Assembly (NCBI RefSeq): GCF_964204645.1
Contig: NC_134028.1
Span: 21,612,153-21,676,152 of the forward strand
Length of the DNA stretch: 64,000 nt
Reading direction: 5' to 3'
Origin: Tubulanus polymorphus
Lineage: Eukaryota; Nemertea; Palaeonemertea; Tubulaniformes; Tubulanidae
How positions within the stretch are numbered: position 1 is the stretch's first letter; every line of letters begins with the position of its first letter. Under the pieces are notes generated by a model. It ran no database searches and was not told the DNA's origin. It was given only the letters and a program-made list of their open reading frames with translations. Positions 15,001-25,900 of the stretch are shown in pieces. The translations under genes and the position numbers were made by a program.

Positions 15001-18000
15001 TTGGTGCGTCGGCGCCGATCTAGGAACGTTTCCAGGGAAAAGGGGGCAAAATCTCGCTGTGTGTTGGGTATAAAATCCACAAAAACCAAGAAGTAGCCAG
15101 TTGCTCAATCCACTCTAGTTAAAACTCTAGCCAACTTTTGAGCAACCGACCCCAGAACTCTAAATCCACTCACGTATATCGTTAGCAAATATAATAATTC
15201 AATGATAATAAGCTTTTAATTTTCGTTTTTCTAATGTTTATACCAACAGAGTTTCTATATCTATAGTCAGCTTAATCGCGACGCGTGGTCCGTCGAGAAC
15301 GCGGAAGCTTGCGGACAGATTATAATATCATTGAGGCGCATTCCGATATCGTGAGCAATCGATTCTTTCAAGACGTTTTATTATCGTACGAAGAAGACGA
15401 TTTCACAAAGGTAATTCGAAAAACGAGATTTACGATTTGGGTGTGACCGGTTTTTCTACGACGATAGAAAATTTAGGATATATATATAGATCAAAAACAA
15501 ACTGAGCAACACGGAGATATCAGGGGCTGTAGCCGCTCAAATGTTGTTTAGAGCTTGTGGATACCATGGTATTTATCCACAAGTTAACTCTATCCAACTT
15601 TTAAGCCCCAAATCTGGAAAAAAAAACATCGTGGGCGAAAAATCAATCATAAAACGCAATTACAAACTTCCTATTGACATTAATCTTCCTTAGATAGGCC
15701 TACTATGTTACAAAATTACAAAAAGAGGATCTATGCTTGTTAATGACCAATAAGGCCACCAATACATGTTTGGAACAAATGGATTCTTTAACTTATAATT
15801 GAATTCATACTAAAATGTCCGACCCTGGCTATGGGATTGCCCCACAGTTTCTGGCGTTGGGATTGCCCAGTTTCTGGCTATGGAGATTAAGGATATTACT
15901 TGTGCAACGCCCTACCACTGCCTGGTGAGCCATTCAATCCAGAGCCATCCATCACACAAATGGTAATAACAGCTTTCCAATAATTTTTATACCACGGCAA
16001 ACGCAAATATCGTCCATGGCGCATACAGCTCGTTTAGTATCAAATATAAATTGACTCGTATATCAGCAAATATTTAAGAAATGCCATAATCATTAAACGC
16101 ATTTAATAGGCGGCTATATAGAGTTTCATGGCCACGTATTAATTATACATTATGCAGGAGAGTTGAAACGTAGTTTTAATATGTGAGTTATGCCAGGAAA
16201 GAGGGAGCGAGAGAGAGGGGAGAGAGCGGGAGAGAGAGAAGAGAGATCTGTAAGGCTCGGATAAAACGTCCTCGAGAAATGTTTTATTATTATATCGATC
16301 ACCATAGTGATACAATCCACGGGGTAGGTTTGCACAATCATTAGCCCATTTTCATCCTTACAATAATCAATCTCATAAACGAGACCAAGAACCGTTTCGC
16401 ACGTAAAAATGATTAATTCGTAAATCGAATTATACTTAATAGAACGAAAAAATTATTTAAAAAAATGTAAAACCTTTTTGCGTAACTGTGTTCAGGGCTG
16501 CGGTCCACTTGGTCAGTCAGATTTAAGACCAGTTTAAGACAATCTTAGTACTATAAACAGCAACTAGCAACTATCTATGAATTAAAAGCACTTTTTGATT
16601 TTAGGTCAAGATTGCGCAGCAAGGTCTTTCAATTTCATTTTTTGTTCGAATAATATCATTTGTGCCTGTTCATGTTTTTGTTATACTTAGAAGGAAACGA
16701 AACACAATCATATATATGTCCAATGTTTCAAGGACATTGTATATGTCTATAGAGTCCCCGGTAGAGTCAACAGCATAAGAACTGTTGTGTAATTAAAGGA
16801 ACAGTTGTTGTTCTGGGGCCGTTTGCTTAAACAAGGTTTAAGACTCAAACAGTCTTTGAGAAACCGATCTAACAAGTCGTTAAAGGAGTGTTTAATTAAC
16901 GAGAGTCGTTGAAGACTTTAACCAGTCGTTAGGCTTCTGGTTAGAAGTTAGAATTGAACGTTTGAGCAACCGGCCCTGAACTATTATTTCGAAGAAATCT
17001 ATGTGAATAATTATCAATTAAAACAATGGTTGAATATAGATAAATATATGAATTACCTGTCGGCAAAATGTATCAAAATGATAATCCAAAGATAATCCCT
17101 AACAAGTATAATTACGTATACATATAGATGTATATATACGTAGGTAAAATCCTGAAGATTAATGAGTAACACTGATTCCGATAGAGTTATGATGCGGTAC
17201 GAAAACCAATGGTCACAAAAACAGTATCGTAGTGAAGAATACCGTTGTCACTATTACAGTACGCTGAATTTGAGCAGCTCTGTGAATTAGACCCGTATAG
17301 ATATCACCTGTATACGCATGTCCGTTACGTAGCGCATCGGAATTTTTGGCCCACACCTATTTATTAATAGTAATACTGGTTCTTGTCGTCCCGTATACAC
17401 TGGTTTTATAGTCACATATATATAAACACACACGGAGTATACCTAAGAATCGACGAGCCATGCCACTGCACAGTACTCGTTAATTCCATTCACCCGATTC
17501 ATTCATTCATTCGCTCGACCGCAATTTAGTTCTTTACAGCGAGGAATATGAATATGGTACTGGTATTTATCAACTGCTCGGGTGCAGTTCTGTCTCCCTC
17601 TCTCTCTCTCTACGCGGGGACGGGACTGACTCTCTGCAGCGGCTGCCTCATACGCAGAGAGACATCCGATATCATACAGCACCTTTACACGAATGTACTT
17701 CCGTTTTTGTCTGGGTTTTCGATGAGTCTCAACTTTCATTTGCAAATCCACCCCATGATCCCATTGGGAAACAGGCTTTTCGCATTAACACAAATCGCTG
17801 GTGCCAAGTTATATTGAAAAACCAGCCCGGTATTTTCTGTATATCCACTTCGAATCGCAGGAGCCCGTGAATATAATCACAGTTACCGTACAAGGAACAA
17901 CAGAAGTGGAGACTACAGTAAAAATCAATGACTTTCAAAATGAAATTTCTATCAAAAAACAAACAAATAGATTTTCATTTAAATATTTCTCGTAATTCGT

Positions 18001-18324
18001 TTCTTTTTCGAGATTATTTGTCTGGATCAACTTTGTGTTACTTACCACAGTGATATATATGTATTAACTTTTCTATTTTTCGCTTCTTTTTTTCGTGTTA
18101 ATATCTATGTAACTTTTGAGGATGTATGTGACGAATCGCACGTCAGATCAATCGATCAATCAATCAATATTGGGATTGGGTTAAGAATAATTCGATCGCT
18201 GAAACGAAAACTTTTTTCGACCGTAAATATTTCTCCGACTTGGAAGTACACCTCGAATAGAAAATACATATGATCTAAAAATCTGTCTGAAGTTTAATCT
18301 GTTTACCTGTGTGATGTCGGCCAT
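1..18324 (-). CDS. Unconventional myosin heavy chain, motor domain (MyTH4-FERM type, class XV/VII-like), 5' part
   Basis: This is an actin-based ATP-driven motor; the gene continues past the left edge. Exons read on the minus strand, all phase-consistent except one gap: 18307-18324 (MADITQ), 10996-11106 ([19 protein letters not shown]3-like N-terminus), 9525-9599 (GVDDMISLP), 9226-9289, 7211-7320 ([13 protein letters not shown]), 6400-6675 (P-loop [10 protein letters not shown] and switch [10 protein letters not shown]), 5434-5497 ([10 protein letters not shown]), 2904-3017, 2112-2270, 1225-1335, 873-931, 212-335 (ILDIFGFE, switch II) and 1-55 ([11 protein letters not shown]). The 10996-11106 exon ends in phase 0, but the next recognised exon needs phase 2, so at least one small exon between them is missing. 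The stretch 10684-10729 is a candidate that does not by itself fix the phase. A 5' UTR acceptor lies at about 18398. The motor reads most like class XV or VII from memory of those families; MyTH4, FERM and IQ regions are outside the window. Confidence 0.9.
2318..2492. repeat. Degenerate minisatellite in a myosin intron
   Basis: Imperfect units of about 16-18 bp around ATGGATCTCAGCATCTG are repeated roughly ten times. A short related stretch recurs at 2845-2892. The apparent open frames here are a by-product of the repeat. Confidence 0.7.
3400..3560. repeat. Diverged interspersed repeat (ATTCCCTGAGTTTTC motif)
   Basis: Several copies of ATTCCCTGAGTTTTC-like words occur here. The same words recur at 42770-43030 inside the phospho-lyase gene, next to GGTCAGTGGCCACCCTG. 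This suggests two diverged copies of one interspersed family. Boundaries are uncertain and no coding capacity is seen. Confidence 0.45.
4189..4934. mobile_element. GGCGCC-rich fold-back transposon, copy 1
   Basis: This is a 746-bp element with long terminal inverted repeats: it opens TATGGTGGCTGATAAGGGCC and closes with the reverse complement. It is flanked by a 6-bp direct repeat GGGGCC (4183-4188 and 4935-4940). If the TIR is extended by one base the duplication reads as 4 bp (GGGC), so target-site length is ambiguous. The interior is an array of short hairpins, TTTTGGCG...CGCCAAAA, joined by spacers such as GAACTTTCAGAGAAAATT. There is no credible transposase, so it is non-autonomous. It sits in a myosin intron. 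The open frames in every frame reflect the simple repeat and are not genes. Confidence 0.85.
4935..5088. mobile_element. Palindromic MITE-like repeat (GGGGCCAGTTGC family)
   Basis: The ends GGGGCCAGTTGCACC and the reverse complement of ATGGAACCGGCCCC form an inverted repeat, and the inside has paired TCTTAAGACTGGTCTTAAG words. Related copies lie at 26042-26176 and 44727-44872; a looser relative is at 16815-16976. It is a short non-coding DNA repeat family. The fold-back element to its left sits exactly at its first six bases. Confidence 0.65.
5087..5140. repeat. Short hairpin
   Basis: ATACCAGTATCCCTG is followed after a few bases by CAGGGATACTGGT and then again by GGATACTGGTATCATC, so the left arm can pair with either of two right arms. 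It abuts the end of the preceding MITE-like repeat. Confidence 0.6.
6736..6911. mobile_element. pogo/Tc1-like MITE
   Basis: The left end CAGTGGAACCCCGTTACAGC is matched, inverted, by a right end whose reverse complement is CTGTGGAATCTCGTTACAAC. The CAGTGGAACC...CGTTA start is typical of pogo/Tigger-type ends. No open frame or clear TA duplication is seen. A relative lies at 61637-61853. Confidence 0.6.
7841..8680. mobile_element. GGCGCC-rich fold-back transposon, copy 2
   Basis: This second copy (840 bp) has the same TIRs as the element at 4189 and is flanked by the 6-bp direct repeat GGTAAC (7835-7840 and 8681-8686). The interior contains about two tandem 144-bp periods, marked by CCAATTTTCTCT at 7930, 8074 and 8218, built from TTTTGGCG/CGCCAAAA hairpins. 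It also shares with copy 1 the inner segment containing AAGCATTCAACCACAGTAAA. It carries no transposase and lies in the myosin intron between the exons at 7211 and 9226. Confidence 0.87.
13249..13448. mobile_element. Palindromic MITE (AAGCCCAACGCACAC ends)
   Basis: AAGCCCAACGCACAC at the left is matched inverted by GTGTGCGTTGGGCTT at the right. The interior is rich in inverted GAAAAACGTTTTC-type words. A partial relative lies at 53070-53170. Non-coding, in the long first myosin intron. Confidence 0.65.
13467..13789. mobile_element. Inverted-repeat element (GAAGCTGGC...GCCAGCTTC)
   Basis: GAAGCTGGCTACCGGTTCCC at the left pairs with GGGAACCGGGAGCCAGCTTC at the right. A second copy of the ACCGGTTCCCGGTTC / GATTCAAAATGG block lies inside (about 13700-13760), each block followed by TTGAATCGGGAG, so several hairpins are nested. 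It looks like one fold-back element or two tandem ones; no coding capacity. Confidence 0.6.
16815..16976. mobile_element. Palindromic MITE-like repeat
   Basis: GGGGCCGTTTGCTTAAAC at the left is matched inverted by GTTTGAGCAACCGGCCC at the right. The layout is like the element at 4935, with looser sequence similarity. The stretch 16497-16610 has related TTTAAGACCAGTTTAAGAC words. Confidence 0.55.
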
Positions 18325-20861
18325 GATTTGTGTATAACTAATCTGGGTTATCGACACTCCGGTTTTTATTCGTCATATCGTACGAGGCGTGATGGTAACT
18401 GAAACGAAAAAAGCAAACTAACAATCTTATTGACTTTTAACGAAGAAGTTGCCGAAATTAATGTGTCAAACTTATTGACATAAATCATTACAACAGAAAT
18501 AATATCGAGATGAATAGAAACAACATTCTATCGAAGAGGTGACCTGCTTATAGGTGCTTGATTTCAAATGATATGTTGTATACCTGTCTGGACCCAGTTC
18601 CACAGATCTTAGTCCACCATATCTTAATTCATAACTAAGGAAATCTTTCAGATGTGAACGACCTCCTATGTCATAGACTATGAATATAAATATGAACCCC
18701 ATTGGTAGGTTTATAGGATAATTATAGGATAATTAATACATGTATTTTTGCTAGTAGCGATAACCTGAGTCCAGTTCCACAGTTCTGAGTCAAATTTGAC
18801 TCTTAAGAGTTGAAACAGTGAAAATAACTAACAACCGTGGAACCGGGCTCTGGACTATTTGCGTGGGATCGTTACAACATTTAAGCGTGAATTTATATAC
18901 TATGCCTCATAATTCCCTGTACGCTGTTGTATTTTAAAAATATATATATATATACTCTATACTAGAATTGTCGTTGGTTGTCATTGTTGTTGGTTTTTCA
19001 TTGAAAAATGGGGGGGGGGGGATCGTCGTGATATCAATTCCCGTTGCGGACTAAAACGTAATCACACCATACATATAAGTGACCCGAGGTGACCACCCGG
19101 CAAAAACTGTGATATACATATATACATATATACAACAGGAGCAGACGCCTAGTTCTCATTCATTATTCAAAACCATGGAAACGAGAAAATAAATGACGAG
19201 GAGATAAAAACTGGAAGAGTACTCCGTGACGTCACAGTTATTGGATTTCTGTTAGACGTGTACTTATCATCGAACAAGGGAAAATATTTACAGGTGGCAC
19301 TGATAATGAATAATTCAATAGATCTATATTTCATTTTAACAGCTCCGTAGCGGCGAATCGTATTAAGCGAGCTAGAAGCAGAAATACTCACACGGGAAAA
19401 AGGTGAATTATTTAAAACTGTTCCATAGTATCCGCAGCGATAACCCGCGGTAAATCTAGCTATCCGATCCGCAGCGGATATCGCAACGACAGGACCATGG
19501 GTCTACGTTAGTCAGAATTAGTTCATATCGATCGATTTTGAATTCGTTAATCCTAATATCGTCATAGGAGCCCCATAACGTAACATTGATTTCTAAGTTT
19601 TAAAAGTATGATCCCCGCACGAGAATAACATTAAAAAGATTTGAGATTCACTTTTCTAATTGGTGTTTACTGTTTATTTATAGTTGATTTATTACTTCGG
19701 CTAAAGGGAATTGAAACACGTGGAAGACCGACAGACCATTAGCGCACCTGGTGGATGCTCGCTTGCCACAAGTGGAATCCTCGATTGTCACTTGCGGTTC
19801 CTCATTAGAACGAAAAAATCCATAAATATATCCATTTTGTAACTGCTTAAATCCATAGCCAAATTCAATCATTTTGACCAGAAGTCGGTGAAATGTGTAT
19901 GGTGGACATTCTTAGCAGCCAACGTTCACACAGAGCCGCCCTTTGATATCACCGAACACAGTGAGTATTTGGATACTCCACGGGGTCATCCCCAAAGCGC
20001 GTGGTCGGAGACATTGTACCGATGACACTGTGTCTTTAACCTCTCTGAACTCTGAAAAGCGTTCACACACTTTAACCCGAATCACGATGTTCACGCTACA
20101 GTTTGACTTCGACTTAACACGTTGCCGCTAACGATTACATATTTCTAAGATATTTGAAATCCTCTTAAAAAAGACACGATAATTGGTATCCTTGTGTGAT
20201 ATTGACGCCTCGGATCTATACTTAAGAACCATCAGGTCTCGCTTGTACCGTTCCGTCGCCGGATGTAGAGAATTTCGAGGCTCGATAAAAATCGAAATTT
20301 TCGAAATTATGCGCATACACTTCATTAGCGCTTCCGGGAAACGCTGATCACACGTAGTTAATACACATTGACACGTTACAGGTCGGTCGTATTGAAAACA
20401 GACGCATTCTCGCAGAGAGGTGGATGGAGAAAATACATCAGCACAGGACTGGTACGATATATGTATCACGTCAAACCGGAATTCAATTCACTCCAGTCGA
20501 GTATAAAACATCCAGCAGCAACGACGAACATACGATGTTTAATTGACTGACATTTTATGAAGGTGGAATATAATCACACGGGCAGACATATTGCGAAACA
20601 TTGAAATTCTCTCCACACGGCAGACATTATATAGACTTATGACTCCGAGATATTCACAACATCAACCAGTCTAAAACGTTATTTCGGCCTCATTTATAAT
20701 TGCTTGGAGTTGGGATTTTTTCATGAAAAAAATGGGAGGGCGAAATCGAAAAAATAAAAGAGATAGAAACAAAATTCTTTATAACAGGCGTTTTAAAATG
20801 AACAGGAAAAAAATAAAAGTAGAACTTTTTTTATTATTTGAGTATTTTCCACATAAGATCT

Positions 20862-21075
20862 CATTCCGTACAGCCTGTAACCAGCCCATTCAAATAGTCC
20901 GTACAGTCTGTACCAGCCCATTCAAACATTCCATACAGCCTGTAACCAACACATTCAGACATTCCGTACAGCCTGTAACCAGTCCATTCAAACAGTCCGT
21001 ATTAGTCTGTAACCTACCCATTCAAAAATCCGTAAACAGCCTGTAACCAACCCATTCACATATTCCGTACAGTCC
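20862..21075. repeat. Tandem repeat, period about 32 bp
   Basis: About six to seven imperfect copies of a unit containing TCCGTACAGCCTGTAACCAG and CCCATTCAAA. The copies run directly into one another with no unique spacers. Confidence 0.8.
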
Positions 21076-22588
21076 TGAGCACATGTGAAGTGTGGACGAT
21101 TTGTTTTTTGAAATTGCGGGTTAAATTTCAAATGTACATTTGTTGTTTTGGTTAATTTTTATCGTAATGCAAACAATAGGCTATAGGTAGGCCTAATTGT
21201 CATAGCTATAGCGATATTGTAGGTAAATATCTACTCCCAAGTTTTCCCAATTAAGACTGTGTCGAGACCTCAAGCGATAAATGGAGTAAATAGATAGGAC
21301 AGTCACTTACCGTATGGTGGAATAATCCTGAAATATTTGCGGACCCAGGACCGTATAGGTTATGACTATGAAAGAAGGCAGTCTTTCGTGTGTTCTCGGC
21401 ATACTTTTTACTCTGTCAATGTAACACAAAGAAACCACTGTCAACGAAGTCATGAAATTGCCCATAAAATCATAATCATGAATATAGACTTTCATAAGAC
21501 ATAAAACCAGCTCCAAATGTGACCTAATTCACGATAAGTATTTATAAGTTCACTTGATTGATGTCTTGTTTTAGGGGTGAAAGCCCTATAGTAGGTACTG
21601 CAGCGTGCGGTTCCAGACCCGATCCAGACTAAAGGTATGTCGAGATATATTCATGGTGTTGTGGTAGTCATAACCTGTCTGTGGTTAAGTTTCACGATCG
21701 GATATTTTCACAAACCACATAAGCCCTTCCAAGTTGGTATAAGCCTATCCGATCATAAAAGCTTACCACCAACGATAGGTAACTGGCGGCGTTTCGGTCT
21801 CTTTTGTTGTCATTTTTCATTGAGATTTTTAGATGCACGGTCTGACAAACAAGTGAGTTGGATTCAACACCGGCTTATACTACAAAATTCCTGTAAATTC
21901 AACCGCCGATCCAGTTTGCACGTATTTCGATCCGATTTCAAAATAAAACCGGGGAACTTCATTTTAACGACCTCAGATAAAATGGTGTTATTACAAAACT
22001 GCAATTTTATCTGGTCACCTGCGAATTGAGTTTTGTGAAAAGAGTCCATATTACTTCGTTCACGGAAGGTATTTTTGGCTGTAAATTGATAAATCAATGA
22101 GGGACATCCCTCTTCAAAATTAAAACAATACCGGGTAGTTAAAAAGTGTCCAGTGACCATCTGATCTGCCGTCCGATGTCGACAGTTTTGTTCCGACGCA
22201 CAGGGGGACTTTTCTTGGCGGATGGTACCTGTGGGATTTACGTGCAAAGAGAGTTATTCATTTTTCCACAAAGGCAAACCAAACTCTGACCAAAATTCAA
22301 TTTTTAATCATTCCCTTTTACTATTAATGATGTAAAATGTCTATCATGTATTCTATTGTTATATATTTATTTGATGACTATTGGTATTCAAAGATATTAA
22401 TTTTACAATCTACAGTATTCACTGTAGTTTTTTTTCTAGTACGTATAGTAACATTTTTTCCGTTTTGAAAAACCTTTGAAAATCATTTACATTAACAACA
22501 TTAGAAAAATAAAGCGGGAGAAAAATCAAAGTATCTTCACGAATCAGCGAATTCGTAATTGTCTATTGAAAGGGGATAGCGATCATAT

Positions 22589-22776
22589 CCACAGGGGCTC
22601 GTATCAGAGTTGTAGGTAATGTAAAAACGATTAGTCTGTTAAGTCCGATGTCTAAATAGTACCGGTATATATATAAAATAACATAACAATATGTGTTATT
22701 TTATATATACTATAGACATTGGATTAACAGATTATCGTTTATACATTACCTACAACTCTGATACGAGCCCCTGTGG
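22589..22776. mobile_element. MITE with 6-bp target duplication, in the BLMH upstream region
   Basis: This 188-bp element opens CCACAGGGGCTCGTATCAGA and closes with the reverse complement; the arms pair over roughly 60 bases around an AT-rich centre. It is flanked by the direct repeat TCATAT (22583-22588 and 22777-22782). It ends 152 bp before the BLMH start codon, so it lies in the promoter or 5' UTR. Confidence 0.85.
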
Positions 22777-22820
22777 TCATATCATGTATACATTCTACAG
22801 AATTAATTTTTTGAATAAGC

Positions 22821-22902
22821 CGTCGGCTCTCGTCGGTTTCCAGTCAGCTCAGATGGTTCCGGTCGGCTCCGGTCGGTTTCAGTCGGCTCCGGTCGGTTTT
22901 TA
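22821..22902. repeat. Short GC-rich tandem repeat upstream of BLMH
   Basis: Imperfect 16-bp copies of CGGCTCCGGTCGGTTT run to within 30 bp of the BLMH start codon. It may be part of the promoter or 5' UTR. Confidence 0.65.
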
Positions 22903-22928
22903 GCGGCGCAATGGTCACATGATTAAAA

Positions 22929-25900
22929 ATGGCGTCGACCATCGGTAAGTAAAAATCCAAGTCATGATAACAAATTTTACGATTTTTTACTTGAATCCGG
23001 GATCCAGTACCATAGTTTTCGGCTAAGTTTGACTATAGAATGGAGACATGGAAATGGAACAACTTCTCGAATGGAACTGGATCAATAGTCCCCACACAGG
23101 ACTGGTTCCACTCGCCAGTAAAACGTCCAAAGGCAAAAACTCAACATTTTGGACACCTGTGTTGTGTAGCCACGTCACGCGCTGTACTGTAGGCCTACGA
23201 CTCGTGAATTTATTTGTTTATGATACACTTTTTTCCTTTGTCATTTTGCTCAATTCAGTAGAGCATACATTTCAGTTAGGACGGCCTAGTCTAGTACCTA
23301 GCCCAAGGACTGGAGGATAATTTTCTGACCCTTCAATTCAATTTCACTAAATTTTTATCATTTCTCCGATCAATGCCAATCCGTTGAAAAATGGGGGGGG
23401 GGGGTGAGGATGTTGACCATGGTTTACCAGCATCTTAAGGATAGATTGGTAGGCCTATGACCATAAAAATGTTTCGCGATCTATTACTTTTTAAATGCGA
23501 TCATGTATGTACTAACAAAGCTTTTTCTCTCTGTTGGCCGACCGTGTGTCTGTCTATAGGCCTATATGTCTCTGTATTACTGATTTTTCACTGAGTGTTG
23601 CTCGTGTAGTGCTGAAAACGGCTTTTGCAGCCCGTAACGTGGTGCCGCCTACATTGTTTTGTTATGCAAATGAATAGGTGATGAGCGTCTTGACTTATTG
23701 ACATTATTATTAGGATGTTTAAAATTTTCCGACTTAGTAATGATGGCTTGTTATCATCCCTGCTAGCTGTCATTCCCCTAAGGTGAACCCGTAACGACGA
23801 CTGGTATTCAGACTAAAAATGACCCCTCTGCCTCTGGGGCCCTGTAATTTTGAAACCCGAATGTAGACCATGGCTAAATAAGTAATCTCTACTGATTTGC
23901 CCAAAAAAATCTTTTTTTCAAGTAGCATTTGCATGTAATTTTTTTATGGTCTAACTGCAGTTTAGGTAACCTTTCTACTTAGTCTGTAGCATCGTTGATG
24001 GTAAGCTTTTAAATCGGGTTGTGAAAATATCCAATCGTGAAACTAAACCACAGACAGGTTACTGATTACTTAGTCAGTAATCAGTCTGTGGTTTAGTTTC
24101 ATGATCGGATATTTTCATAGTATAAGCCCATCCGATTACAAAAGCTTACCACCAAAGATTAGGTAACTCAGTACTTTCCACTGTGTGGTGCTAGTGTAAT
24201 TAAAGAACAGTGTAATGGTTAGGTTAGGAATAGGTGCATAACCATAAGGGACGCCTCAACTGCAGTCGCTCCATTATTGCTATTTTTCAGGAATCTCTAG
24301 CGATGACATCGCTGCTTATCGCAAAACATACGCGGGAAATCCGAAAAATAAACTGTCAGAAGCTATATGCCATAAATACGATTTCATCGACTTCTGTATG
24401 ACAGGAAAACACTGCAATGCAAAACACGTCTTTAAACATAAGGTAATGAGTCGTAGGAGGCCTAGTACTTGGCCCTTTTTGTTGCCAAGATAAGTTTTCT
24501 ATAAATGTTTTCTTAAAGGTTTTCGCTGTAGACACCAAACAACGATCGGCGATGCAGTCTTCGCTATTTCATTTTCATTTTAGATTGCTGAAGTGAAACC
24601 GATTTCTAATCAGAAAGCAACCGGAAGATGCTGGATTTTTGCTCTTCTCAACGCGGCCAGAGTTCCTTTTATGAAGCACTTCGAAATTGATGATTTCGAA
24701 TTCAGTCAAGGATACATCTTTTTCTGGGATAAGGTAAGAGCTTGTAAAGTTTGTAACAGCGTTAGATTGAGGGTAACTGAACTCCGTTATAGTTATAGTC
24801 GTAAACCGTCTTGAAGTTCACTCAGGGGGTTTGGGAATTGGTATTTGTTATGACTAGATTTTTTACAAGGAATTTAATTCGATAACAAATTCCATGTTAG
24901 GAAATAGTGGTTGAAACATTGTGGTGAGTTAAACTCCTTATCCACCAAGCCAAGAAGACAGGACAAATGAAGACACACAGGTTTCAATGATAAATCGTTT
25001 TATCAATTGGTATAATTCTAGGTCGAACGCGCGAATTACACTCTGCATACATATCTAGAATGCGCGAAGAAGAAAGAACCAGTTGATGGACGCCTCGTGC
25101 AGTATTTATTGCATAATCCGGCTGAAGACGGCGGCCAGTGGGACATGATGTATAATATCATCAATAAACACGGTCTCGTACCAAAATCTGTGTGGCCTGA
25201 AAGTTACTGCACAGAAAACAGCCGCAGGATTAACTCGTTGCTGTGTAATAAGGTATTAGTTTTTTGTTCTGAGATCTTAGTGAAATATCCTAAAGAATTA
25301 AGCTCAATGCGGAGAATTTCACAAATGTGTGAAATTTCTGTAAGTCTCGTTTTACTCGTAATTTCAGATGCGTGAGTTTTGCAGGCGTCTGTACAAATTG
25401 GTCGAAAATGAGGCTACGGATGAGCAAATCGAAACCGAACGGAAGCAAATGATGGAACAGGTTTGTATTTTAATTTCGTACTTTTGTGTTTGATCGACAT
25501 TCTGACGTATGGGTTGTTAAATTTTTTGGTTGTTTAGTTGGGTCTTATAAATTTTTTAATTTTCGCTTATGAATTTCTTGCAAATACCATTCGTAATAAG
25601 CCCATGTTTTCCATCGGTCCCAAATAAAGGACTTTTACCTTAGTAGGCTTTCGTTAAACATTCTGGAATTGTTGTTTGTAGATGAAATATGTATTTGTCT
25701 CGTTTGTCAGATTTTCCACGTTTGTTCGATTGCGTTCGGCTGCCCGCCTGAAACGTTCACCTGGGAATATTACAACAAAGATACTCCGAAATCATTCAAG
25801 AAACTCGGTCCGATCTCTCCTCATGACTTCTACCACGAACACGTGAAACCACACTTTAACATATTCGACAAGGTAAGTTGATAATCGAGCATTTATTAGG

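Larger units (their letters stand above)
18325..22928. other. Intergenic region between the divergent myosin and BLMH genes
   Basis: The myosin 5' UTR probably starts here, with an acceptor near 18398. Otherwise it holds MITE-like fragments (18760-18850 and 21668-21788, the latter shared with 23996-24153), a poly-G run at 19011-19020, a roughly 32-bp tandem repeat at 20862, a TSD-flanked MITE at 22589 and a GC-rich 16-bp tandem repeat at 22821. No convincing coding exon was found; open frames of about 60-130 codons show no family motif. Confidence 0.6.

Noticed and set aside
20128-20469. 113-codon minus-strand frame upstream of the myosin gene
   Set aside because: No recognisable domain, no supporting neighbouring exon, and a comparable open frame on the other strand.
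20862-21075. Regular 32-bp repeats resembling CRISPR
   Set aside because: Head-to-tail tandem copies without spacers; an ordinary minisatellite.
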